A DNA stretch of 64,000 nt, taken from contig NZ_CP011072.1 in the NCBI RefSeq assembly GCF_001190925.1, forward strand, positions 3,658,001 through 3,722,000. Reading direction: 5' to 3'. This stretch comes from Azoarcus sp. CIB. GTDB lineage: Bacteria; Pseudomonadota; Gammaproteobacteria; Burkholderiales; Rhodocyclaceae. The notes under the pieces were generated by a model, which saw only the letters and a program-made list of their open reading frames with translations, was not told the DNA's origin and did no database searches. Both the position numbers and the translations under genes were made by a program. Positions 57,130-64,000 of the stretch are shown here, in pieces. Positions within the stretch are counted from its first letter, which is position 1, and each line of letters begins with the position of its first letter.

Positions 57130-58230
57130 TCAGAAATGCTCCCCCATGATGCGGCGATAGAACTCGTGAAAGTGCTGCATCCCGTCCTCGTACGGCGACT
57201 GGTAGGGCCCCACCTCGTTGCGCCCCTCCTGCAGCAACGCCCAACGGCCGCGGTCCATGCGCTCGCCGATCACGTCGTCTTCGATCGCCGTCTCCATGTA
57301 CGCAGCCTGCTCGGCCTCGACGAACTCGCGCTCGAACTCGACGATGTCCTCGGGATAGTAGAACTCGACGACATTGGTCGTGCGGTTCACATCCGTCGGA
57401 ATCAGCGTGCTGACCACCAGGACGTGCGGATACCACTCCACCATCACGTTCGGATAGTAGGTGAGCCAGATCGCTCCCTGCTCCGGCCGCTTGTCGCCGT
57501 AGTAGTCCAGCACCGCCTTGTGCCACTTCTGATAGCTCGCGGAGCCCGGCTTCGCGAGCGAGGTGATCCCCACGCGCTGCACCGAGTACCAGTCACCGAA
57601 CTGCCACGTCAGGTCGTCGCAGGTCACGAAGTTGCCCAGCCCCGGATGGAAGGGCACGACGTGGTAGTCCTCCAGATAGACCTCGATGAAGGTCTTCCAG
57701 TTGTACTTGCACTCGTGGATCTCGACGCGGTCGAGTTTGTAGCCGGAGAAATCGAACTGCTCGGCCACGTTCATGCCGGCGAGATCGGCTGCGGCCGAAC
57801 GCGGCCCGGCGAACAGCAGACCGTTCCAGTTCTCGAGCGCATCGCGCTTCAGGTTGAGGCAGGGGTTCTCGGGGAAATGCGGCGCGCCGAGCAGTTCACC
57901 CTTCTGGCCGTAGGTCCAGCGGTGGATCGGACAGACGATGCGCTCGGTCTTGCCGGAACCTTCGAGCATGATCGCCTGACGATGACGGCAGATGTTCGAA
58001 AGCCGATGAACACCGTCTCCGCTGCGAAACAGAAGCTTGGAATGATCGAGCCACTCGAGCGACCGGTAGCTACCGACCTCCGGCACCATCAACTCATGAC
58101 CGACATAGCCCGGCCCGGCCTGGAACAACAGACGTTTTTCGAGTTCGAAGATGCTTTCGTCGAAATACGCCGACACCGGCAACTGAGACACCGCCGGGGA
58201 CAATTTGGCCTTGGAAGCAAGGTCGGACAC
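57130..58230 (-). CDS. Rieske non-haem iron oxygenase, alpha-subunit type
   Basis: About 366 residues. An N-terminal Rieske [2Fe-2S] site (CRHRQ...CPIHRW) is followed by a catalytic domain with the mononuclear iron motif VYLEDYHVVPFHPGL. The GTG at 58230 is preferred because GGAGG lies seven bases before it; the ATG five codons upstream has no ribosome binding site. Ring-hydroxylating oxygenases need a reductase and often a beta subunit or ferredoxin, and none is adjacent. It lies divergent from xseB-ispA-dxs-folE2. Substrate unknown; quaternary amines, aromatics or a cell-envelope compound are all possible. Confidence 0.85.
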   Translation of the reverse strand: MSDLASKAKLSPAVSQLPVSAYFDESIFELEKRLLFQAGPGYVGHELMVPEVGSYRSLEWLDHSKLLFRSGDGVHRLSNICRHRQAIMLEGSGKTERIVCPIHRWTYGQKGELLGAPHFPENPCLNLKRDALENWNGLLFAGPRSAAADLAGMNVAEQFDFSGYKLDRVEIHECKYNWKTFIEVYLEDYHVVPFHPGLGNFVTCDDLTWQFGDWYSVQRVGITSLAKPGSASYQKWHKAVLDYYGDKRPEQGAIWLTYYPNVMVEWYPHVLVVSTLIPTDVNRTTNVVEFYYPEDIVEFEREFVEAEQAAYMETAIEDDVIGERMDRGRWALLQEGRNEVGPYQSPYEDGMQHFHEFYRRIMGEHF

Positions 58231-58357
58231 CCCCGAACCTCCCATGAAAAGTCAAGAAATTCGGAAAAACCAGCAGACCATTTTAGGCGAGAAGTAATTT
58301 GACCGCCAGTAGCCCGATCGGTTACTTTTCTCCCTTTTACTGGCCCCGCTTCGAGTC

Positions 58358-58603
58358 ATGGCAAAGACGGCAAACTCGCCGAAATCCTTCGAATCGACCA
58401 TCGCCGAACTCGAATCGATCGTGCAGGAAATGGAAACCGGCAACATCACGCTGGAACAAGCGCTGGAGCACTACCAGCGCGGCGCCGGCCTGCTGAAATA
58501 TTGCCAGGAAACCCTGCAGGCGGCCGAGCAGCGCGTGCTCCAGCTCGAGAACGGCACGCTCGCCCCGCTCGACAAACCCGAAGACAGGAGGAGCCCGAAG
58601 TGA
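58358..58603 (+). CDS. xseB: Exodeoxyribonuclease VII small subunit
   Basis: An 81-residue protein with the XseB coiled-coil core KSFESTIAELESIVQEMETG and LEQALEHYQRGAGLLKYC. It partners XseA in a nuclease that degrades single-stranded DNA. The start MAKTANSPKSFE is typical. The stop overlaps the ispA start (GTGA), the conserved xseB-ispA coupling. Confidence 0.97.
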   Translation: MAKTANSPKSFESTIAELESIVQEMETGNITLEQALEHYQRGAGLLKYCQETLQAAEQRVLQLENGTLAPLDKPEDRRSPK

Positions 58604-59496
58604 GCGGGAATCATTTCGCCGCCTGGATGGAAAGCGTCCAGCACCGCACCGAAATCGCCCTCGGCACGATCCTCCCCGAAGCGTCCATTGCGCCGCAACG
58701 CCTGCACGACGCGATGCGCTACGCTGCTTTGGGCGGCGGCAAGCGCGTACGCCCGCTCCTCGTGCATGCTGCCGGCGAGATCGCCGGCGCCGCCCCCGAG
58801 CGCCTCGACCGCGTCGCCTGTGCCGTCGAACTCATCCATGCCTATTCCCTCGTCCATGACGACCTGCCCTGCATGGACGACGACGTCCTGCGACGCGGCA
58901 AACCGACCGTGCATGTCGAATACGACGAGGCGACTGCGCTGCTGGTGGGCGATGCGCTGCAGGCGCTCGCCTTCCAGACCATCGCCGAAGGCCGCGTGAA
59001 CGACGACCCCGCCGTGCAACTCGAGATGATCACGCTCCTCGGTCGCGCATCCGGGTCGCGCGGCATGGCCGGCGGCCAAGCCATCGACCTCGGGGCAGTG
59101 GGCAAGCAACTCACGCGCGAAGAGCTCGAGTTCATGCACATCCACAAGACCGGCGCCCTGATCCGGGCCTCGGTGCTGCTCGGCGCGCAGTGCGGCGCCC
59201 CGCTCGCCCCCGACGCACTGGCCCGCCTCGACCGCTACGGCAAGCTCGTCGGCCTGCTGTTCCAGGTCGTCGACGACATCCTCGACGCCCAGGCCGACAC
59301 CGCGACGCTGGGCAAGACGGCAGGCAAGGACGCGGACCAGAACAAGCCGACCTACGTCACGCTGCTGGGCCTCTCCGAAGCGCGCACGCTGGCCGACGTC
59401 CTGCTTGCCGACGCCCGTGACGCCATCGCGTCCTTCGGCGCCGCAGCCGCCAGGCTGGACGAACTGGCGAACTTCATCGTTCACCGCCGATTCTGA
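58600..59496 (+). CDS. ispA: Farnesyl diphosphate synthase (geranyltranstransferase)
   Basis: A 298-residue short-chain polyprenyl synthase. The first aspartate-rich motif is DDLPCMDDD (87-95) with two residues between the Asp groups, the bacterial farnesyl type. The second is DDILD (225-229). It starts at a GTG overlapping xseB, after AGGAGGAGCCC. It supplies farnesyl diphosphate for quinones, undecaprenol and possibly hopanoids. dxs follows 23 bp downstream. Confidence 0.96.
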   Translation: MSGNHFAAWMESVQHRTEIALGTILPEASIAPQRLHDAMRYAALGGGKRVRPLLVHAAGEIAGAAPERLDRVACAVELIHAYSLVHDDLPCMDDDVLRRGKPTVHVEYDEATALLVGDALQALAFQTIAEGRVNDDPAVQLEMITLLGRASGSRGMAGGQAIDLGAVGKQLTREELEFMHIHKTGALIRASVLLGAQCGAPLAPDALARLDRYGKLVGLLFQVVDDILDAQADTATLGKTAGKDADQNKPTYVTLLGLSEARTLADVLLADARDAIASFGAAAARLDELANFIVHRRF

Positions 59497-59519
59497 ATTC
59501 CGCTCTGCCGGACATCCAC

Positions 59520-61385
59520 ATGCCTCAGTACCCCCTGCTGCACCGCATCGACTCGCCACACGACCTGCGCCGCTTCGAGCGGCGCGATCTGCATGCGCTC
59601 GCTACCGAACTACGCGCCTTCCTGATCGAGTCGGTATCGAAGACCGGCGGACACCTGTCGTCGAACCTCGGCACCGTCGAACTCACGATTGCCCTGCACT
59701 ACATCTTCGACACGCCCGACGACCGCATCGTCTGGGACGTCGGCCACCAGACCTACGGCCACAAGATCCTGACCGGGCGCCGCGAGGCGATGAGTGGGCT
59801 GCGCCGTTTCGACGGCATCTCCGGATTTCCGCGGCGCTGCGAGAGCGAGTACGACACCTTCGGAACCGCCCACTCCTCCACCTCGATCTCGGCCGCGCTG
59901 GGCATGGCGGTGGCCGCACGCGACCGCGGCGATGGCGAACGCCGCTCGATCGCCGTCATCGGCGACGGCGCGATGTCGGCTGGCATGGCCTTCGAAGCGC
60001 TCAACAACGCCGGCGATACCAGCGACGTGAACCTGCTGGTGATCCTCAACGACAACGAGATGTCCATCTCGCCGCCGGTCGGGGCGCTGACCAAAATTCT
60101 CGCGCGCATGCTCTCGGGCAGCACCTACAACGCCGCGCGTCGCGCCGGCGAAAAGGTCCTCGGCGTCGCCCCGCCGATGCTCGACTTCGCCCGCAAGGTC
60201 GAGGAGCACGTCAAGGGCCTCATCACGCCGGGCACGCTGTTCGAGGAATTCGGCTTCCATTACTACGGACCGATCGACGGCCACGACCTCGACGCGCTGA
60301 TCCCCACGCTGCAGAACCTCAGGAAGCTCAACGGGCTGCAGTTCCTGCACGTGATCACGCGCAAGGGTCAGGGTTACAAGCTCGCCGAGGCCGACCCCAT
60401 CCTCTACCACGGCGTCTCGAGCTTCGACCACCGTGCAGGCATCCAGAGCGGCAAGGGCGGCGGCAAGCTCACCTATACCCAGATCTTCGGCGACTGGCTG
60501 TGCGACATCGCCGCGCGTGACGACAAGGTCATCGGGATCACGCCGGCAATGCGCGAAGGTTCCGGGATGGTGCGCTTCGCGAAGGAATTCCCCGAGCGCT
60601 ACCACGACGTCGGCATCGCCGAGCAACACGCCGTAACGTTTGCAGCCGGTCTCGCGTGCGAAGGTTTCAAGCCGGTCGTCGCGATCTACTCGACCTTCCT
60701 GCAGCGCGCCTACGATCAACTGATCCACGACGTCGCGCTGCAGAACCTGCCCGTCGTGTTCGCGATCGACCGCGCAGGCGTGGTCGGCGCCGACGGCGCC
60801 ACGCACCACGGGGCCTTCGACCTGTCGTACCTCGCCTGCATCCCGAACATGGTCGTGATGACGCCCGCCGACGAGAACGAATGCCGGCAGATGCTCTACA
60901 CCGCCTACCGGCACAACGGCCCCACGGCCGTACGCTATCCGCGCGGCAGCGGCATGAACGTGCGCCCCGAGACCGCGATGACCGAACTGCCCTTGGGCAA
61001 GGGCGAAATCCGCCGCCAGGGCAGGAAGGTCGCCCTGCTCGCCTTCGGCAGCCTCCTGACCAATGCGCTCGTCGTCGGCGAGGAGATCGACGCGACGGTC
61101 GCCAACATGCGCTTCGTGAAACCCATCGACGCGGCACTGATCGAAGAACTGAGCGCCAGCCACGAACTGATCGTGACGCTGGAAGAAAACGCGGTGATCG
61201 GCGGCGCGGGGTCCGAAGTCGCACGCGTGCTCGAAAGCCTGCCGCACCGGCCCCGCCTGCTGCGGCTTGGCTTGCCGGACCATTTCATTGATCATGGAGA
61301 CCAAAGCCAGCTGTTCGATCAGGTCGGATTGCACCCCGCGGGAATACTGAGCGCCATTGAGCGCGTCTATGTACGCAATAGCTGA
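59520..61385 (+). CDS. dxs: 1-deoxy-D-xylulose-5-phosphate synthase
   Basis: A 621-residue thiamine-diphosphate enzyme making DXP from pyruvate and glyceraldehyde-3-phosphate, the entry to the MEP pathway. The ThDP site is [18 protein letters not shown], with [13 protein letters not shown] and [13 protein letters not shown] upstream. The transketolase-type glutamate is in [15 protein letters not shown]. It lies between ispA and folE2 in a same-strand cluster. Confidence 0.98.
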   Translation: MPQYPLLHRIDSPHDLRRFERRDLHALATELRAFLIESVSKTGGHLSSNLGTVELTIALHYIFDTPDDRIVWDVGHQTYGHKILTGRREAMSGLRRFDGISGFPRRCESEYDTFGTAHSSTSISAALGMAVAARDRGDGERRSIAVIGDGAMSAGMAFEALNNAGDTSDVNLLVILNDNEMSISPPVGALTKILARMLSGSTYNAARRAGEKVLGVAPPMLDFARKVEEHVKGLITPGTLFEEFGFHYYGPIDGHDLDALIPTLQNLRKLNGLQFLHVITRKGQGYKLAEADPILYHGVSSFDHRAGIQSGKGGGKLTYTQIFGDWLCDIAARDDKVIGITPAMREGSGMVRFAKEFPERYHDVGIAEQHAVTFAAGLACEGFKPVVAIYSTFLQRAYDQLIHDVALQNLPVVFAIDRAGVVGADGATHHGAFDLSYLACIPNMVVMTPADENECRQMLYTAYRHNGPTAVRYPRGSGMNVRPETAMTELPLGKGEIRRQGRKVALLAFGSLLTNALVVGEEIDATVANMRFVKPIDAALIEELSASHELIVTLEENAVIGGAGSEVARVLESLPHRPRLLRLGLPDHFIDHGDQSQLFDQVGLHPAGILSAIERVYVRNS

Positions 61386-61442
61386 GCGAATTTGTCGGGA
61401 AATGGTAGCATTGACCCGCAGCAACCAAACAGAGAACGCGAC

Positions 61443-62252
61443 ATGAAATCCCACGAGAGCCACGCCATTCCTGACGTCCAGAACGCCAACGACAGTCGTC
61501 AGCTGGCCATCAACAAGGTTGGCATCAAGTCGATTCGCCACCCCATCCGCGTCAGCGACAAGAGCGGCGGCGTGCAGCACACGATCGCGACCTTCAGCAT
61601 GTACGTCGGGCTTCCCCACAATTTCAAGGGAACCCACATGTCGCGCTTCATCGAGATCCTCAACGGCAACGAGCGGGAAATCTCGGTTGAATCGATCGAG
61701 CCGATGCTGCGCGAGATGGTCAAACGCCTCGAAGCCGAGACCGGCGTTATCGAGATGAGCTTCCCGTACTTCATCAACAAGACGGCCCCGGTTTCCGGCG
61801 TGCAGAGCCTGATGGACTACGAAGTGACCTTCGTCGCTGAAATGCGCGAAGGCGGCGAATACGTGTTCGAGATGAAGGTCGTGGTGCCCGTCACGAGCCT
61901 GTGTCCGTGTTCGAAGAAAATTTCCGAATACGGCGCGCACAACCAGCGCTCGCACGTCACAGTCACCGCACAGACCAACGACTTTCTGTGGATCGAAGAG
62001 CTGGTCCAGCTCGTCGAGAGCCAAGCCTCGTGCGAACTCTACGGCCTGCTCAAGCGCACGGACGAGAAGTTCGTGACCGAGCGCGCCTACGAGAACCCGA
62101 AGTTCGTCGAGGACATGGTGCGCGACGTCGCCGGCCTGCTCAACGCCGAGAAGCGCATCGTCCGTTTCGTGGTGGAATCGGAGAATTTCGAATCCATCCA
62201 CAACCACTCGGCCTACGCACTCATCGAACGCGACAAGCGCCGCGACGCCTGA
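61443..62252 (+). CDS. folE2: GTP cyclohydrolase FolE2 (type IB)
   Basis: A 269-residue type IB cyclohydrolase converting GTP to 7,8-dihydroneopterin triphosphate for folate and for queuosine. The metal site is [19 protein letters not shown], with Cys154 and His166 spaced as in the characterised neisserial enzyme. The ATG at 61443 ([13 protein letters not shown]) is preferred over an upstream extension. It is the last gene of the xseB-ispA-dxs-folE2 cluster, 57 bp after dxs. Confidence 0.96.
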   Translation: MKSHESHAIPDVQNANDSRQLAINKVGIKSIRHPIRVSDKSGGVQHTIATFSMYVGLPHNFKGTHMSRFIEILNGNEREISVESIEPMLREMVKRLEAETGVIEMSFPYFINKTAPVSGVQSLMDYEVTFVAEMREGGEYVFEMKVVVPVTSLCPCSKKISEYGAHNQRSHVTVTAQTNDFLWIEELVQLVESQASCELYGLLKRTDEKFVTERAYENPKFVEDMVRDVAGLLNAEKRIVRFVVESENFESIHNHSAYALIERDKRRDA

Positions 62253-62273
62253 GCCGGCACGACGCTTGAACGG

Positions 62274-62314
62274 AAAACGGGAGGCCGCATACAGCGGACC
62301 TCCCGTTTTTTTGT
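62274..62314. terminator. Terminator between folE2 and the MaoC-like gene
   Basis: AAACGGGAGG-CCGC and GCGG-a-CCTCCCGTTT arms with a one-base bulge are followed by T7. The A tract on the other side lets it serve both convergent genes. Confidence 0.88.
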
Positions 62315-62348
62315 TGCGCGCAATGGCCCGCGAACGGGCCGAAACACG

Positions 62349-62798
62349 TCAATCGCGCGCGGGAACCATCATCTCCGCCTCGCCTTCCAGCACTACCTTG
62401 CCGCCCACCGTGCACACGGTGTCGAAGATCGCGCGCCGCTTCGGCGTGTTCAGCTCCTTCAGCGTGACACGCGCCACCACCGTATCACCCGGCTTCACCG
62501 GCGCCTTGAACTTGAGCGTCTGCGACAGATAGATGCAGCCCGGCCCGGGCAGCTTGTTCGCGAACAGCGCGGAGATGTAGCTCGCCGACAGCATGCCGTG
62601 GGCAATGCGGCCGCCGAACATCGAGGCCTTGGCGTATTCGTCATCGAGATGGGCCGGATTCGTGTCGCCGGAAACTCCTGCGAACATCAGGATGTCGGCA
62701 TCCGTCACGGTGCGGCCAGTCGCGGCGGACATGCCCACCTTCAGATCCTCGTAGCGGTATCCGAGGAACTCGGAAAAGTCGCGGGTTTGTTCAGTCAT
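62349..62798 (-). CDS. MaoC-like (R)-specific enoyl-CoA hydratase
   Basis: A 149-residue hotdog-fold hydratase. The hydratase-2 motif FAGVSGDTNPAHLDDEYA carries the catalytic Asp and His, and FGGRIAHGMLSASY follows. It resembles PhaJ-type enzymes that hydrate trans-2-enoyl-CoA to (R)-3-hydroxyacyl-CoA, linking beta-oxidation to polyhydroxyalkanoate. The start at 62798 (MTEQTRDFSEFLGYRYEDL) matches the family; a much longer frame upstream is spurious. No phaC is adjacent. Confidence 0.9.
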   Translation of the reverse strand: MTEQTRDFSEFLGYRYEDLKVGMSAATGRTVTDADILMFAGVSGDTNPAHLDDEYAKASMFGGRIAHGMLSASYISALFANKLPGPGCIYLSQTLKFKAPVKPGDTVVARVTLKELNTPKRRAIFDTVCTVGGKVVLEGEAEMMVPARD

Positions 62799-62989
62799 CT
62801 CGGTTGGTTTCCCCTTAATCCCCTTCCCGGCACGCAACTGTCGCGCCCGACGCAGGGCTTTATATTTGTCACAAAAAGCCGGCCCGACTCTCCGGGCTCG
62901 ACCCCGGGAGCATAACCCAACCATCACGACACAGGTGTGACAGACGGCAAGCGCCTTCCCCGCCGCGGGCAAGTACGTCGTCGTCGCGG

Positions 62990-63271
62990 TCAGCCCCCAT
63001 GCTCTTGCTCGTACGCGGACGGGCTGACCCCTGCATGTGCGAGATATTCGCGCAGCTGCTTGATGTCCTGCTTCGTACAGGCGCTGCCGTGGTGCGGATA
63101 GTGCAGGAATCCCTCGACCTTGTTCAGCACGATGCGAAAGCGGGCGCCGTGCGCCGGTTCGATGGCCGCGCCGAGGTGAATGAGCAGCGACTCGATCTCG
63201 CGCCAATGAATGTTGGCACTGACCGGGTCCTGGAAGATGGCGCGCAACAGCGCGATATGCTTGTGGCTCAT
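62990..63271 (-). CDS. Solitary HicA-like protein
   Basis: A 93-residue protein. The C-terminal part FLHYPHHGSACTKQDIKQLREYLAHAG matches the HicA double-stranded-RNA-binding-like fold. The position of the HicA catalytic His (usually GSHH) reads GARF here, so toxin activity is doubtful. No hicB lies on either side. AAGGAGGTC sits six bases before the ATG, so the gene is well expressed. It may be a housekeeping relative of HicA rather than a toxin-antitoxin module. Confidence 0.75.
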   Translation of the reverse strand: MSHKHIALLRAIFQDPVSANIHWREIESLLIHLGAAIEPAHGARFRIVLNKVEGFLHYPHHGSACTKQDIKQLREYLAHAGVSPSAYEQEHGG

Positions 63272-63343
63272 GATCTCGACCTCCTTCCGATGACGCCCCT
63301 TTCCGTGTGGCCGGCGGCGCCTTTGCCCCGGTACGCCGTGCCG

Positions 63344-64000
63344 TCAGTCGTCCCGCGTGCGGCGGAAGTCCTCTTCCCATAGGTCGGGGCGATAGTGCGC
63401 GCGGCGCTCGAGGCGCTGCTGGATGCGTTGCGCTGTCGACACTATCCCAATCGGGTGATGCGTGGCGAGCATTCGCGCACGTTCCAGCAGTTGCCGGCGC
63501 CGCGGCGGAAAGCCGCGCCCCTTGCAGGCGAAAGCGATGCGGTTGCTGTCGTGCTCGGCGCCGATCGCGACGAAGCGGTCCTCGAAGCTGTCGCGGATGC
63601 GCGACGCGTACAGCCCGTAACGCCGGTCCCCGGACCACAGATTCACCGCCATGACCCCGCCAATGGCGAGCATCGTGTGGCAGTCGTCGTAGAATCCCGC
63701 AGTGCTCAGGCGCTCGGGCTGACCGCCGCGATCGAAACCGTCGACCAGCAGCACATCCGGGGCATGCACCCGCCGGCGCACGTAATCGGCACCATCGGCA
63801 CACACCACCCGAAAACGCTCTCCGTCCGGCGGGATGCCGAAAGCGTCGCGCAGCGCGATCACGTCCGGATCGATCTCGACGGCAGTGAACCGAACCTCCG
63901 GCAAGGTGCGCAGACAGTATTTCGCCAGCGACCCGCCACCGAGTCCGATCATCACGATGTCGCGCGGCTCAGGATTGAAGAGCAGGAATCCCATCATCGC
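63344..64000 (-). CDS. Spermidine synthase-like methyltransferase-fold protein (5' partial)
   Basis: The frame is open through the window end, so the start is beyond 64000. The visible 218 residues contain the AdoMet-like binding core VMIGLGGGSLAKYCLRTLP, TAVEIDPDVIALRDAFGI, a DGADYVRR segment and VLLVDGFDRGG. This is the Rossmann fold shared by spermidine synthases and related enzymes. The C-terminus differs from true SpeE, and many such proteins have unknown substrates. An ATG near the window edge is probably internal, because the region resembles the middle of family members. Confidence 0.75.
   Translation of the reverse strand, partial: AMMGFLLFNPEPRDIVMIGLGGGSLAKYCLRTLPEVRFTAVEIDPDVIALRDAFGIPPDGERFRVVCADGADYVRRRVHAPDVLLVDGFDRGGQPERLSTAGFYDDCHTMLAIGGVMAVNLWSGDRRYGLYASRIRDSFEDRFVAIGAEHDSNRIAFACKGRGFPPRRRQLLERARMLATHHPIGIVSTAQRIQQRLERRAHYRPDLWEEDFRRTRDD

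Noticed and set aside
59610-62207. 865-codon open frame antisense to dxs and folE2
   Set aside because: Spans two real genes on the other strand and has biased shadow composition.
62349-63803. 484-codon frame including the MaoC-like gene, suggesting a fusion protein
   Set aside because: The upstream part overlaps the HicA-like and methyltransferase genes in another frame. The family start is at 62798.
1-64000. tRNA, rRNA, insertion sequences, CRISPR arrays or prophage
   Set aside because: No cloverleaf-like gene, transposase, terminal repeats, repeat-spacer array or phage gene was recognised while reading. A covariance-model scan could still find small RNAs.

Overview
The window comes from a high-GC betaproteobacterium, most likely of the Azoarcus/Aromatoleum/Thauera group (Rhodocyclales). 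This rests on GC-rich codon use, the gene order around ribF-ileS-lspA-fkpB-ispH and xseB-ispA-dxs-folE2, a full glyoxylate bypass with AceK, and a small sulfide-oxidation cluster. It is ordinary chromosome. I see no rRNA, tRNA, IS element, prophage or CRISPR array, and the only partial genes are the two cut by the window ends.

Layout. 1-5.5 kb: the end of a hemerythrin-tailed chemoreceptor-like gene, then a LysR gene divergent from a haloacid dehalogenase / TauE-type permease / malate synthase G operon. 5.5-9.1 kb: a thioesterase, a Gate-domain membrane protein and a TonB-dependent receptor. 9.4-14.7 kb: lrgA-lrgB, a BT1-type MFS transporter, an EF-G paralogue with altered G motifs and an unpartnered DUF4212 symporter subunit. 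14.7-20.6 kb: two unrelated NADP isocitrate dehydrogenases (dimeric Icd and monomeric Icd2) followed by divergent aceK. 20.6-23.1 kb: soxYZ divergent from a monohaem cytochrome c and a flavocytochrome c sulfide dehydrogenase flavoprotein. 23-30.5 kb: housekeeping genes (nudix, dut, coaBC, radC, rpmB, rpmG, cspA, clpS, clpA, rraA). 30.5-32.2 kb: aceA. 32.2-36.6 kb: a Spy-like protein with a two-component system, then a GcvA-type LysR with a DUF2917 gene. 36.6-43.7 kb: an EamA exporter, glpD, glpK, a second EamA exporter, a SpoIIAA-like protein, sseA and murI. 43.7-46.7 kb: queG head to head with tsaE-amiC. 46.8-52.6 kb: ribF-ileS-lspA-fkpB-ispH. 52.7-57.1 kb: an RND efflux pair. 57.1-62.3 kb: a lone Rieske oxygenase, then xseB-ispA-dxs-folE2. 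62.3-64 kb: a MaoC hydratase, a solitary HicA-like protein and a spermidine-synthase-like methyltransferase (partial).

How the genes work together. Isocitrate lyase, malate synthase G, two isocitrate dehydrogenases and the Icd kinase/phosphatase form a complete isocitrate branch-point control set. The clearest undescribed signal is a 14-bp palindromic sequence, ATCTTATATAAGAC, found both in the icd2/aceK divergent promoter region and directly upstream of the aceA -35 box. It suggests one unidentified regulator coordinates these loci. Other non-coding or hidden signals are a 57-bp island of about 26% GC inside tsaE that leaves the protein motif intact, a perfect 14-bp inverted repeat at the likely transcript start of the RND operon, and an apparently leaderless clpS.
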